DNA of 64,000 nt from UBA1426 sp050953365 (GCA_050953365.1 JBMNMN010000018.1:1-64000), one strand, 5' to 3'. Positions 50,313-59,844 are shown, numbered from the stretch's first letter. The notes: generated by a model from the sequence alone, not told the origin. Numbers and translations: made by a program.

Positions 50313-50735
50313 CTAATGAAAGGTTCCGGCTTTTGAAATAGCAGACAACGCGTCGCCCGCTTCATCGACATACATGCGTTTTCTGGCAATGTCAGCCATA
50401 GAAAGCATTCCGATTAAGCGTTCGTTTTCCAGGACGGGAAGTCGCCTAACCTGATGCTTGGCCATTAGGAGAGCGGCTTGATGCGTATTCATATTTGGCG
50501 TAGCAAAAATCGGATCCATGGTCATGATTTCACCTACTGTAGTCGGTCGATCATCACTTGAAAGCATTCGGATCACAATATCCCGATCCGTTACGATGCC
50601 AAGCAAGCGGTTTCTGTCATCGCAAACAGGGACAGCTCCGACATCTGCCTGACGCATTCTTTTTGCCACCTCCGCAATGCTCATTTCCGGGCGGGCGCAT
50701 ACGACGGATGTAGACATTAAATCTTTAACTTTCAT
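50313..50735 (-). CDS. CBS-domain pair protein
   Basis: This 140-residue protein consists of two CBS domains (about residues 7-60 and 72-128), as shown by the repeated pattern AEVAKRMRQADVGAVPVCD...LLGIVTDRDI and AALLMAKHQVRRLPVLE..LIGMLSMADI. Such pairs bind adenine nucleotides and act as regulatory modules. The start at 50735 has AGGAGACG upstream; an upstream ATG at 50780 lacks a ribosome site. It is divergent from rnr and apparently a single gene. Target unknown. Confidence 0.9.
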   Translation of the reverse strand: MKVKDLMSTSVVCARPEMSIAEVAKRMRQADVGAVPVCDDRNRLLGIVTDRDIVIRMLSSDDRPTTVGEIMTMDPIFATPNMNTHQAALLMAKHQVRRLPVLENERLIGMLSMADIARKRMYVDEAGDALSAISKAGTFH

Positions 50736-50918
50736 TGCAATCGTCTCCTTGTATTTTAGAATCCGACACGAGTTGAACACGAGTTTGAATGAGTGCTTGC
50801 TTTTATTATGTCCTGCGGCTTATTTTTTATTAGAGCTATAGATTGTTATTTGTACATTGGGTATGCTAAACTGTGAGAAAAGTATAGCAAAAAAGGTTTC
50901 TATAAAGGGGCTTGTATT

Positions 50919-52889
50919 ATGAAAAAAGGTAAAGAAAGGCGTATAACCGGGATTTTATCAAAGCATTGCAGAGGTTTCGGATTTGTTATCCCAAAGAACA
51001 AAGAGGAAACGCAAGGGAGAGATATTTTTATTTCTCCGGCCGATATGGAGTCCGCCATGGACAAGGATACGGTAACAGTACGAATCTGCGGACAGGGGAC
51101 GGCAGGCTCCGGCATAGAGGGCAAAATTGAAAAGATCATTGAACGCGCAAACAAAGAAGTAGTCGGCACTTTTGTCTCCCGCCGCGGGTACGGCTTTATT
51201 ATTCCGGAGTACGGCAAGGGCGCCGAAGAGGTTTTGGTATTAAAGAAGGACTTCAACGGCGCAAAATCCGGCGACAAGGTTGTTGCGGATATGGTACGGT
51301 GGCCGTCAAAGGGCCGGCAGCCGGAAGCGCGTATTAAAGAAGTAATAAGCCGGAAGGGAGAAGCCGGAGGCGATATTAAAGCCTTGATAAGGGCATTCCA
51401 GGTTCGCGAGGTTTTTCCGGAGAGGGTAAAATCGGAGGCGACAGCAGTTCCGCAGGTTTTAAAACCGAAAGATCTGGAGGGACGCAGAGACCTGAGAGAA
51501 AAGAACATCATCACCATAGACGGAGCGGATGCAAAGGATCTGGACGATGCCGTCTCTGTGGAAAGGCTGTCCAACGGAAACTACCTGCTGGGCGTTCATA
51601 TCGCGGATGTAAGCCATTATGTGAAGGAGGATGCTCCTCTCGATAAGGAAGCCTTGAAAAGAGGAACCAGTATTTACTTGATTGATTGGGTGATCCCCAT
51701 GCTTCCGCAGGAACTGTCAAACGGGATCTGCAGCCTACATCCGGGAGTGGACAGGCTTACCTTATCCGTATCCATGGAAATTGACAGCCGGGGCGAAGTT
51801 GTTTCCTATGATATTTTCGAAAGCGTAATTCGCTCGAAAGAACGCATGGTTTATACGGACGTTTCTGATATGCTGGAAAATGGGGATGAGGAACTGATAA
51901 AACGATACGGCCATATATACGAGCAGTTGAAGCTCATGGAAGAGCTGGCCTCCATCTTAAGGAAGCGTCGTCAGGATCGGGGCAGTCTGGATTTTGATAT
52001 CGACGAAGCGCACATCACTTTAAACGAAAAGGGAATACCGGTCAGCGTGGAAGCGGCGGAACGGAGAACGGCCAATCGAATCATCGAAGAGTTCATGCTT
52101 GCGGCAAATGAAACCATCGCCACACATTTCTTTCACCTTGAATTGCCCTTTGTTTATCGGATTCACGAAAAACCTGCGCCGGAAGAAATTGCCGAATTCA
52201 AACGCTTTTTACAGGGGTTGGGCCTTCAACTTAAAGGAAATCCCGACAACATTCATCCAAAGGCACTGAATGAAGTGCTGAACGAAGTACGGGATACGGG
52301 GAAAGAGCACGTTGTAAACTCGGTTATGCTCCGTTCCATGAAAAAGGCGGCTTACAGCGTGGAATGCATGGGGCATTTCGGCCTGGGAATGAAATACTAC
52401 TGCCACTTTACCTCTCCCATCCGCAGATACCCGGACCTGATCATTCATAGGATTATCAAAGAATATTTGAACGGAAACGTCTACGGAAGCCGGATCAAGA
52501 AGCTCAAGCAGAAAACCTTGGAAGCTGCAGATCAATCTTCCATGATGGAGCGCAAAGCAGAAGAACTGGAGCGGGAAGTGGAAAGGCTGAAGAAGGCGGA
52601 GTATATGACATACCATGTTGATGAAGAATATGACGGGATTATCAGCGGCGTAGCTTCTTTCGGCTTTTTCGTACAGATTGAAGGTACCATAGAGGGGCTT
52701 GTCAAGGTGGATAGTCTGGATGACGATTACTATATATACGAAGCGGAAGCGTACCGCTTTATCGGACGCAACAATCGAAAGACTTATACTTTGGGGGATC
52801 CGGTTTCCATAAGGGTCGATTCGGTAGATCTGACAGCGAGAGAAATCAACTTCGTTCTCAGCGATCCGGATTCCAAAAGGATGGAGTGA
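50919..52889 (+). CDS. rnr: Ribonuclease R
   Basis: This 656-residue 3'-5' exoribonuclease has N-terminal cold-shock/OB domains (GFGFVIPKNKEE, then GRGYGFII-like RRGYGFIIPEYGKG), the RNB catalytic domain with the metal aspartates in DGADAKDLDDAV near residue 205, and a C-terminal S1 domain (YDGIISGVASFGFFVQI near 570). It lacks the extended basic tail of the larger RNase R proteins. It is usually next to secG, smpB and ssrA in Firmicutes, but here stands alone. Its last 32 bases overlap the convergent trkH gene. Confidence 0.95.
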   Translation: MKKGKERRITGILSKHCRGFGFVIPKNKEETQGRDIFISPADMESAMDKDTVTVRICGQGTAGSGIEGKIEKIIERANKEVVGTFVSRRGYGFIIPEYGKGAEEVLVLKKDFNGAKSGDKVVADMVRWPSKGRQPEARIKEVISRKGEAGGDIKALIRAFQVREVFPERVKSEATAVPQVLKPKDLEGRRDLREKNIITIDGADAKDLDDAVSVERLSNGNYLLGVHIADVSHYVKEDAPLDKEALKRGTSIYLIDWVIPMLPQELSNGICSLHPGVDRLTLSVSMEIDSRGEVVSYDIFESVIRSKERMVYTDVSDMLENGDEELIKRYGHIYEQLKLMEELASILRKRRQDRGSLDFDIDEAHITLNEKGIPVSVEAAERRTANRIIEEFMLAANETIATHFFHLELPFVYRIHEKPAPEEIAEFKRFLQGLGLQLKGNPDNIHPKALNEVLNEVRDTGKEHVVNSVMLRSMKKAAYSVECMGHFGLGMKYYCHFTSPIRRYPDLIIHRIIKEYLNGNVYGSRIKKLKQKTLEAADQSSMMERKAEELEREVERLKKAEYMTYHVDEEYDGIISGVASFGFFVQIEGTIEGLVKVDSLDDDYYIYEAEAYRFIGRNNRKTYTLGDPVSIRVDSVDLTAREINFVLSDPDSKRME

Positions 52890-54321
52890 AGAGCAGAATG
52901 ACGGTAAAGAGTTCCAGCCTGCCCATAAGCATCACAAAACAGAGATAAATTTTTGAGAAATCGGAAAACATCGCAAAAGATCCCTCGGGACCCACCAGCC
53001 CCATACCCGTTCCCACGTTGTTCAGCGTGGCGGCAACAGTGGTGACTGTAGTGAGGAAATCCAGGTTTTCCAAAGACAGGATCAAAACGCTTAGAACAAA
53101 GATAAAAGTATATAAAGCAAGGAAGGACATGATTCCCGATACCATTTCGGAGGATATGGTTCTTCCTTGTATTTTTACGGGCACGACGGCCCGCGGATGC
53201 AGTCTCATGTAAATGCCCCTTTGGATCAGCCTGAACAGAGCGATGATTCGTATTACCTTGATTCCGCCCCCGGTGGATGCGGAAGAAGCGCCGATTAGCA
53301 TCAGCAGAAGAAGCACCGTTTTGCTGAATGCGGGCCATAGATTAAAGTCTGCGCTGAAATGGCCAGTGGTCGTAATGAAGGCTGTGGATTGAAAAAGGCC
53401 GTGTCGAAGGGATTCGCCTATTGAATCGTAACTTCCCGTTAGCCAAAGGCTGGCCGTTACGAAAAGACCTCCGGCTGCAAGAATAAGCAGAAAAGTCCTA
53501 AGTTCATGGTCTGAAAAGAATCGTTTCCATTTACCCTGTATAATGCTGTAATACAGGGTGAAATTAATGCAGGCAAGCACGGTAAAGAAAGAAGCAATAA
53601 TTTCCACATATCCGCTGTTGAAATGAGAAATCCCTTCATTGTAATTGGATAAGCCCCCCGACGAAGTACTGCCAAGGGCCGCAATAAAGGAATCGAAAAG
53701 GCTCAGTCCCCCGAGTTTTAGGAGAATGACAGCCGCAAGCGTGAACACAATATAGATAATATAGAGTATTTTTGCGGAATCCGTCATCCTTGGGACTACT
53801 TTGCTTAAGGAAATTCCCGGAGTCTCTGCCTTTGCCATATTTTGGCCGCCTATTCCCAATGCGGGAAGAATGCTGATAGCAAAAATCAGAATACCCATGC
53901 CCCCCAGCCATTGGCAGAAAGAGCGCCAGAACAAGACCCCCTTCGGAAGGATTTCCACGTTCGTTACGGAGGATGCGCCCGTAGTGGTAAAACCGGAAAC
54001 GGATTCAAAAAAAGCATTGACAAATCCGTCGATGGTGCCCGTTGCCAGATAAGGCAGGCAACCGATAAGTGAGGCTAAAAGCCAGCTAAGAGCTACGGCA
54101 AGGTATCCTTCCCGAAGCTTCAGCCTCGATGCCGTGGCCCTTACCTTGGCGCTGATCACCAGACCGACTGCCAGAATCGGCAGGATGACCATGGCAAACC
54201 GCAGGGCTGCGTCGTACTCCGCATAATAAACGGACACCAAAGCGGAGGGAATCATGGACAGCCCGACAAGAACGGTTATAAAACTCAGTATTTTTATCAT
54301 TGCAGGGAAATTCAATGACAT
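52858..54321 (-). CDS. trkH: Trk-type potassium uptake protein, membrane subunit
   Basis: This 487-residue protein has the four membrane-pore-membrane repeats of TrkH/KtrB. Filter segments are visible as SGFTTTGAS, GSTSSGGLS, ITTTGHFS and NNVGTGMG. It forms the K+ channel-like subunit gated by TrkA, encoded just upstream (48-base gap). The start at 54321 is preceded by AAGGAGC; an ATG at 54345 lacks a site. The 3' end runs 32 bases into rnr on the opposite strand. Confidence 0.94.
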   Translation of the reverse strand: MSLNFPAMIKILSFITVLVGLSMIPSALVSVYYAEYDAALRFAMVILPILAVGLVISAKVRATASRLKLREGYLAVALSWLLASLIGCLPYLATGTIDGFVNAFFESVSGFTTTGASSVTNVEILPKGVLFWRSFCQWLGGMGILIFAISILPALGIGGQNMAKAETPGISLSKVVPRMTDSAKILYIIYIVFTLAAVILLKLGGLSLFDSFIAALGSTSSGGLSNYNEGISHFNSGYVEIIASFFTVLACINFTLYYSIIQGKWKRFFSDHELRTFLLILAAGGLFVTASLWLTGSYDSIGESLRHGLFQSTAFITTTGHFSADFNLWPAFSKTVLLLLMLIGASSASTGGGIKVIRIIALFRLIQRGIYMRLHPRAVVPVKIQGRTISSEMVSGIMSFLALYTFIFVLSVLILSLENLDFLTTVTTVAATLNNVGTGMGLVGPEGSFAMFSDFSKIYLCFVMLMGRLELFTVILLFTPSFWNPDR

Positions 54322-54369
54322 AAGCAGCTCCTTACAACTCGACAAAACTGCGAGAGGAACGATTGACCG

Positions 54370-55734
54370 TCAGGAGATAAAATTCCATTTCCTGGACTGG
54401 AAATACTTCTCCAATTTTGGCAACTGGGAGAGGAGGAATAAGATGATGACTTTATCCCCTTCTTCGATAATGGTGGAACCGCGAGGGATGATAGCTTCAT
54501 CGCCCCGGTGAATGGCAGCGATAATGATACCCTCCGGAATCTTCAACTCAGAAATGGGAGAATCGGTAAGTCGCATGTTTTTGGTGGCCACGATTTCGAT
54601 AAACTCCGCCTGACCCTGTATCATCTTGGAGAACAGAATATGCTTGGAACCCTGGATGAAACGGAGAATTTCCGTAGCTGTCATATCCAGGGGGTTTAAG
54701 GCCATGCTTATCCCCATCTTTTCGATCAAGTCTGCGTAGCTTTTCCGGCTGACTTTGGCCACAACATCTTCGATGTTCTTTTGGTTGGCGATCAATGCCA
54801 ACAGAAGATTTTCTTCATCGAATCCGGTTACCGTTACAAAGGCGTCCATCTCATCTATATTTTCATCTTCAAGAAGATTCAAATCCGTAGCATCGCCGTG
54901 CAGAATCAACACGTTATCCAGGTGTTCCGAGAGATACTCGCAACGAGCCTTGTCGATCTCAATGATCTTAACGGAAATGTTGAAGTCGGCCAGCTGCTTT
55001 GCAAGATAGAATCCGCTCTTGCCGCCGCCGGCAATCATCACCTTTTGCAGGTCCGTATAGCGCTCCCTTTCGTGGACGATATCCTTTAATTTAAGAACCG
55101 TCTCATCGGTTCCGAGGACGTAGAGGAAATCCTCTTCCTGTACATCCGTATTTCCTCTGGGAATAATTATCTTTCCGTTGCGAGATATTGCGACAACCAG
55201 CATATTATCAAGCATCCTGCCCACTTCCTCAATTTTCTTGCCGAGAATAACGGGAAGTCGATCTGCAGAAAACTCGATGATAGAGATCAAGCCGGTGGAA
55301 AAATAGCCGTCGGTGAGGGTATATTTCTCCACCAGGTATTTATATATTTCGTTTGCGATGGACAGGTCCGGGTTGACGATGTAATCGATGTTCATAGCTT
55401 CTTTGATGAAATCCAGCTGGTTTACATATTCCGGATCCCTTACGCGAGCAACTACTTTAGAGCAGCCCAATTTCTTGGCCAGCGAACAGATGACCATGTT
55501 CTTTTCATCGTTGTCGGTTACTGCCACCAGAAAGTCGTAAGTATGAATGTTGGCGCTTGTCAGCAGGTCTACATCCTTTGCATTTCCCGCAACTGTAAGA
55601 AGATCAAGTTGATTGGATACTTTCTGCAGAAGCTCCGAATTCTTATCGATAAGCATGACTTCATATCCGCTGCCCATAAGGGCTTCCGTTACATTCAACC
55701 CCAGTTTTCCGGCTCCCACGATGGCTACTTTCAT
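54370..55734 (-). CDS. trkA: Trk system potassium uptake regulatory protein TrkA
   Basis: This 454-residue cytoplasmic protein has two RCK units, each with a Rossmann NAD-binding domain (VAIVGAGKLGLNV at residues 3-15; VMIAGGGKSGFYLA near 228) and a TrkA-C domain. It binds NAD(H)/ATP and gates TrkH, encoded immediately downstream on the same strand. The start at 55734 follows GAGGAGATG; an ATG at 55758 lies upstream of that site. Confidence 0.95.
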   Translation of the reverse strand: MKVAIVGAGKLGLNVTEALMGSGYEVMLIDKNSELLQKVSNQLDLLTVAGNAKDVDLLTSANIHTYDFLVAVTDNDEKNMVICSLAKKLGCSKVVARVRDPEYVNQLDFIKEAMNIDYIVNPDLSIANEIYKYLVEKYTLTDGYFSTGLISIIEFSADRLPVILGKKIEEVGRMLDNMLVVAISRNGKIIIPRGNTDVQEEDFLYVLGTDETVLKLKDIVHERERYTDLQKVMIAGGGKSGFYLAKQLADFNISVKIIEIDKARCEYLSEHLDNVLILHGDATDLNLLEDENIDEMDAFVTVTGFDEENLLLALIANQKNIEDVVAKVSRKSYADLIEKMGISMALNPLDMTATEILRFIQGSKHILFSKMIQGQAEFIEIVATKNMRLTDSPISELKIPEGIIIAAIHRGDEAIIPRGSTIIEEGDKVIILFLLSQLPKLEKYFQSRKWNFIS

Positions 55735-55850
55735 CAGAACATCTCCTCTGCCATGCATTTCAAAAAATTGTATGTCTATATAATTATAGACCGAATCGCG
55801 TTGAAATCAATACGCTTTTGCGTTATTATGAGCTGGAGGTGACGGAAAAC

Positions 55851-56441
55851 ATGAAGATAAAGAGATTAATCGGCGGGGGCCTGGAAAGCAACGGCTATAT
55901 CATCTACGATAAAGATAAAGGCAGCTGTTATATCATAGATCCCGGGTACGATCCGAAGCGCTATATCAAAGAACTTGAGCAAATGGAGATGCAGGTATTG
56001 GGCATTCTTCTGACCCATCATCACTATGATCATGTAGGCGCGGTAGGAAGCCTTGCCGAAAGGTTTGGCTGCCCCGTCTACCTTCACGGAGAGGATTGGG
56101 ACCAATACAAAAAACCTGTAGATTATGCCCTGGAGCACGGACAGAGCATAATGCTCGGCGATGAAGAGATCAAGGTAATCCATACGCCCGGACATACGAA
56201 GGGCAGCGTGTGTTTTTACAGCGAAAAGAGTAAAGTAGCCTTTACCGGGGACACCATATTCAATGTTGATCTGGGAAGGACGGATCTTATTGACGGCTCT
56301 CCGGCTCAAATGGAAGCATCTATCAGGAACGAAATTTCAAAGTGGGCTAATGATATCACCATTTATCCCGGGCACGGAGATCCCGCAACTATGAAATTTG
56401 TCCGGAGCCACAATCGGGAATATCTGGATATAATGACCTGA
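55851..56441 (+). CDS. Metallo-beta-lactamase-fold hydrolase (glyoxalase II-like)
   Basis: This 196-residue protein has the two-metal motif THHHYDH with H56, H58, D60 and H61, further ligands in HTPGHTKGS and the aspartate of FTGDTIF, and a final histidine in YPGHGDPAT. Proteins of this short form (YqgX-like) resemble hydroxyacylglutathione hydrolases but lack the C-terminal substrate domain, so the natural substrate is unknown. GGAGGTGA precedes the chosen ATG. Confidence 0.9.
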   Translation: MKIKRLIGGGLESNGYIIYDKDKGSCYIIDPGYDPKRYIKELEQMEMQVLGILLTHHHYDHVGAVGSLAERFGCPVYLHGEDWDQYKKPVDYALEHGQSIMLGDEEIKVIHTPGHTKGSVCFYSEKSKVAFTGDTIFNVDLGRTDLIDGSPAQMEASIRNEISKWANDITIYPGHGDPATMKFVRSHNREYLDIMT

Positions 56442-56531
56442 GTTGAATCGTTGGCCGGACTCAAATTCTGTTTTGTCCTTAAAGAGAAATCCGCATCTGC
56501 GCCCTTTTTTATTTGCCGAAGGAGTAATATT

Positions 56532-57098
56532 ATGGATAATCTCAAACCTGAAACCATTGAAACGGAACGGCTGATCCTGAGGGGTTTCACCCTTGAAGAT
56601 GCCGCAGACCTATACGATTATGCAAAAAACCCCAATGTGGGTCCTCACGGGGGATGGAAGCCTCATGAGAGCATAGAAGAATCCCGGAAAATCATTAAGG
56701 ATCTTTTCCTGGCAAATTACCACATCTGGGCTATGGTGGACAAAGAGTCCGGAAAGGTGATCGGTTCCATTGGTTACGAAGAGGATACGAAGCGCCCGGA
56801 AACAGGTTGCATGGAGCTGGGTTATGCCATGGCTGAGAAATTTTGGGGACGGGGGCTGATGACAGAGGCTGCAAAGGCTGTTATCCGCCATGGCTTTGAG
56901 TCCATGGGACTTCCCATGCTGTCTATTTACCACAATCCCGCCAACTTCCGTTCAAAGAGGGTAATTGAAAAATGCGGATTTCACTTTGAAGGCATCCTGC
57001 GCAGGGCAAACCGTATTTACAACGGTGAAATAAGGGATGTGGCTTGCTATTCCATTACAAAGGAAGAATGGGAACGAGAAAGAAACAGAGGGACCTGA
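56532..57098 (+). CDS. GNAT-family N-acetyltransferase (RimJ/RimL type)
   Basis: This 188-residue protein has the GNAT fold with N-terminal ETERLILRGFTLEDA, the acetyl-CoA loop in AEKFWGRGLMTEA near residue 106 and NPANFRSKRVIEKCGF near 142. The group acetylates N-termini of ribosomal proteins or small molecules; the substrate is not predictable. The start at 56532 follows AAGGAG. It is a single gene ahead of the 139-base tandem repeat. Confidence 0.88.
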   Translation: MDNLKPETIETERLILRGFTLEDAADLYDYAKNPNVGPHGGWKPHESIEESRKIIKDLFLANYHIWAMVDKESGKVIGSIGYEEDTKRPETGCMELGYAMAEKFWGRGLMTEAAKAVIRHGFESMGLPMLSIYHNPANFRSKRVIEKCGFHFEGILRRANRIYNGEIRDVACYSITKEEWERERNRGT

Positions 57099-57104
57099 TC
57101 CGAG

Positions 57105-57390
57105 CCTATTATTCTTAGTCTTCTAGGTCTACTTCGACTTGATCTGGCTTTGATTGAACCTATTTCCTGCTATTTCAAGCTGTATTTAAAGCCTCAAAGA
57201 CTAGCATATAGGTCTAATATTACTGTATCGGACTTAATGTGAACCTATTATTCTTAGTCTTCTAGGTCTACTTCGACTTGATCTGGCTTTGATTGAACCT
57301 ATTTCCTGCTATTTCAAGCTGTATTTAAAGCCTCAAAGACTAGCATATAGGTCTAATATTGCTGTATCGGACTTAATGTGAACCTATTAC
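57105..57390. repeat. Tandem duplication of a 139-bp non-coding unit
   Basis: Two copies (57105-57243 and 57244-57382) are identical except for one base in ATTACTG/ATTGCTG, and the first eight bases of a third copy follow. Ends of the unit can pair weakly (TAGTCTT with AAGACTA). No open frame or known motif is visible; the 488-base gap between the acetyltransferase gene and ylxM holds this repeat and then the ylxM promoter. Confidence 0.92.
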
Positions 57391-57501
57391 CTTATTACCT
57401 TTGGTTTTCTAAATCTGCTTACCTTGATTCGGCCGTTGTTTATAGGCCGGCCCCTCATACTAATTCATCATATTTTCTTATTATGGTGTAAACAAAAATA
57501 G

Positions 57502-57530
57502 TTGACACCCCTCGCGCGCTGTGGTATGTT
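57502..57530 (+). promoter_or_regulatory. Sigma-70 promoter of the ylxM-ffh operon
   Basis: TTGACA at 57502-57507 and TATGTT at 57525-57530 are separated by 17 bases. The leader to ylxM is about 50 bases. Confidence 0.75.
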
Positions 57531-57586
57531 AATAGATGTCTATTGAGCAGCGGAGATCAAAAAGGATAGCTGCAGGAGGCGGAGAT

Positions 57587-57943
57587 ATGCTGGATATCAT
57601 TCCCGAAATCAGTATCTTATATGACTTTTATGGAGTCCTCCTGCCGCCGAAGCAAAGGGAGATTTTCCGCTTGTATTATGAAGACAATCTGAGCTTGGGA
57701 GAGATTGCGGAAGAATACGGTCTCACCAGGCAGGGGATTCACGAGACCATCAAGCGCGGCGAAAAGAAGCTGCGAGATTTTGAGAAGAAGCTGGGACTGA
57801 TCCGTAAGTTTAAGCAAGAAAAACAGATTATCGATGAGATGAAGGAAAACATCCGTCAGCTTATTCAAATGCGAAAAGAGGATGTACAGCTTATTTCAGA
57901 GTTGAAAGAGCTCGTAAAGGAAATGGACCAATTGGTACAATAG
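57587..57943 (+). CDS. ylxM: YlxM, putative DNA-binding/SRP-associated protein
   Basis: This 118-residue helical protein has a sigma-70 region-4-like helix-turn-helix (LSLGEIAEEYGLTRQGIHET, about residues 36-55) and a coiled-coil C-terminus. YlxM genes precede ffh in most Firmicutes and the protein is thought to assist the signal recognition particle. The start at 57587 has AGGAGGCGG upstream; an ATG at 57536 would extend it by 17 residues without a ribosome site and would leave almost no leader behind the promoter. Confidence 0.9.
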   Translation: MLDIIPEISILYDFYGVLLPPKQREIFRLYYEDNLSLGEIAEEYGLTRQGIHETIKRGEKKLRDFEKKLGLIRKFKQEKQIIDEMKENIRQLIQMRKEDVQLISELKELVKEMDQLVQ

Positions 57944-57995
57944 TGTTTCCGCACAAAGGTGGCGTGGGATGCAAAAAGGGTCTGACGCCAAAATG

Positions 57996-58066
57996 CAACC
58001 CCGGATACAGAGCAATCAAAATACAATCCCGGACACATGGCTATCTAAAAAAGCAATCCCGGACAC
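57996..58066. repeat. Three short CAAYCCCGGAYAC repeats before ffh
   Basis: A 13-base motif occurs at 57996, 58024 and 58054, about 28-30 bases apart, as CAACCCCGGATAC then twice CAATCCCGGACAC. The spacers are unrelated. The repeats lie in the 161-base gap between ylxM and ffh; purpose unknown. Too few and too short for a CRISPR array. Confidence 0.6.
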
Positions 58067-58104
58067 GGGACCGTTAAAAACAACACCAGAAAAGGAAAAT
58101 ATAA

Positions 58105-59442
58105 ATGGCTTTTGAAGGATTATCCGAAAAACTGCAAGGTGTATTTAAGAAGCTGAAGGGGAAAGGTATCCTCACGGAAAAAGATATCGACGAGGCTATG
58201 AGGGAAGTGAAATTGGCTCTCCTGGAAGCCGATGTCAGCTTTAAGGTCGTGAAGGATTTTGTTGCGAATGTCAAGGAAAAGGCCTTGGGTGAAGAAGTCT
58301 TAGCCAGCCTAACCCCGGCGCAGCAGGTAATAAAGATTGTCAACGAGGAATTGACGGCGCTGATGGGCGGTACCAACAGCAAGCTCACTTATTCCCCGAA
58401 GGGCTTTACGGTCATCTTGATGGTAGGGCTTCAGGGAACCGGTAAAACCACCACTTGCGGAAAACTGGCGGTATGGCTAAGGAAAAACGGCAAGAAACCC
58501 ATGTTGGCAGCATGTGACGTCTATCGCCCTGCGGCCATAGACCAGTTGGAGATTGTCGGTAAATCCATTGATGTGCCGGTTTTCTCTATGAGAGACTGCA
58601 AAGACCCTGAGATCATAGCGGAGCAGGCGTGCAAAGAGGCGGAATACAAAGGCTATAACGTTTTGATTCTGGATACTTCGGGCCGGCTGCACATTGACGA
58701 CGAACTTATGGACGAACTCATTCGAATCAAGAAGCGGGTTAAGCCCCATGAGATCCTGCTTGTTGTGGATGCCATGACAGGCCAGGATGCGGTAACCGCG
58801 GCGCAAGGGTTCAATGAAAAGCTCGGCATCGACGGGATTATCATGACGAAGCTGGACGGCGACAGCCGAGGAGGCGCAGCCCTTTCCGCAAAAGCCGTCA
58901 CAGGAAAGCCCATTAAATTTGTGGGAATGGGTGAGAAAATGGACGCCTTAGAGCCCTTCTACCCGGATCGTATGGCTTCCCGGATTCTTGGGATGGGGGA
59001 TATGCTCACCCTTATCGAAAAGGCCCAGGAAAGCTACGACGATGAAAAAGCCGCTGAATTAGAAAGGAAGATGCGGAAAAATGAGTTCACCCTGGAAGAC
59101 TATCTCGATCAGTTCAGCCAGATAAAGAAAATGGGCGGACTGGCCAAGATGCTTAACATGATGCCGGGGATGAACAACAAGGCCATGCAGGATGTGGATA
59201 TGGAACAGAGCGAGAGGGAAATGGCCCATATGGAAGCAATCATCCAGTCCATGACCATAGAAGAGCGCAGAAATCCAAGCATCCTCAATGCCAGCAGGCG
59301 CAAACGAATTTCCGCCGGATGCGGTTTGCCCGTATCCAAGATCAACCAGTTGATTCGCAATTACGAAGAAACCCGAAAGATGATGAAGCAGTTCAGTACG
59401 GCTTCAAAACACAAGAGAAATAAGATGTTTAGAGGTTTTTAA
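58105..59442 (+). CDS. ffh: Signal recognition particle protein Ffh
   Basis: This 445-residue GTPase binds SRP RNA and signal peptides and targets proteins to the membrane. The N domain precedes the G domain with GLQGTGKTTT near residue 109, DTSGRLHID near 190 and TKLDGDSRGGA near 248. The Met-rich M domain follows from about residue 300 (MLNMMPGMNN; RRKRISAGCG for RNA binding). Located after ylxM, before rpsP. Confidence 0.97.
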   Translation: MAFEGLSEKLQGVFKKLKGKGILTEKDIDEAMREVKLALLEADVSFKVVKDFVANVKEKALGEEVLASLTPAQQVIKIVNEELTALMGGTNSKLTYSPKGFTVILMVGLQGTGKTTTCGKLAVWLRKNGKKPMLAACDVYRPAAIDQLEIVGKSIDVPVFSMRDCKDPEIIAEQACKEAEYKGYNVLILDTSGRLHIDDELMDELIRIKKRVKPHEILLVVDAMTGQDAVTAAQGFNEKLGIDGIIMTKLDGDSRGGAALSAKAVTGKPIKFVGMGEKMDALEPFYPDRMASRILGMGDMLTLIEKAQESYDDEKAAELERKMRKNEFTLEDYLDQFSQIKKMGGLAKMLNMMPGMNNKAMQDVDMEQSEREMAHMEAIIQSMTIEERRNPSILNASRRKRISAGCGLPVSKINQLIRNYEETRKMMKQFSTASKHKRNKMFRGF

Positions 59443-59517
59443 ATCTTTAACATATAAATAAAACGTGTGACCGCGTAGAAATTGGTCAAAACAAATGGAG
59501 GAAAAGAGGAAAAGAAA

Positions 59518-59826
59518 ATGGCAGTAAAAATCAGATTAAAGAGAATGGGAGCTAAGAAAAAGCCCTTCTACAGATTGGTCGTTGCTGACGGCCGCGCACC
59601 GAGAGACGGAAGATTTATTGAAGAGATAGGCTATTACAACCCGTTGAAAGAGCCTGCTGAGATTAAGGTCGATGTGGAAAAAGCCCAGAAGTGGCTGTCC
59701 AACGGCGCACAGCCTACGGATACGGTTAAGAGGCTTTTCGACCGTGTAGGGATTGCAAAGCCCACAGCAGCCAAAGCGCAAACAAAGGCAGTGGAGGCAG
59801 AGGATTCGGCAGAACCCACCGAATAA
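59518..59826 (+). CDS. rpsP: 30S ribosomal protein S16
   Basis: This 102-residue ribosomal protein begins AVKIRLKRMGAKKKPFYR, the S16 signature, and has an Ala/Glu-rich tail. The start at 59518 has GGAGGAAAAGAGG upstream; an upstream in-frame ATG at 59482 precedes that site. Order ffh-rpsP-khpA-rimM-trmD is standard. Confidence 0.97.
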   Translation: MAVKIRLKRMGAKKKPFYRLVVADGRAPRDGRFIEEIGYYNPLKEPAEIKVDVEKAQKWLSNGAQPTDTVKRLFDRVGIAKPTAAKAQTKAVEAEDSAEPTE

Positions 59827-59844
59827 AGAAAGTGGTGAAAAACA

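Noticed and set aside
57105..57390. CRISPR or tRNA cluster
   Set aside because: Two directly abutting 139-base copies with no spacers and no cloverleaf structure.
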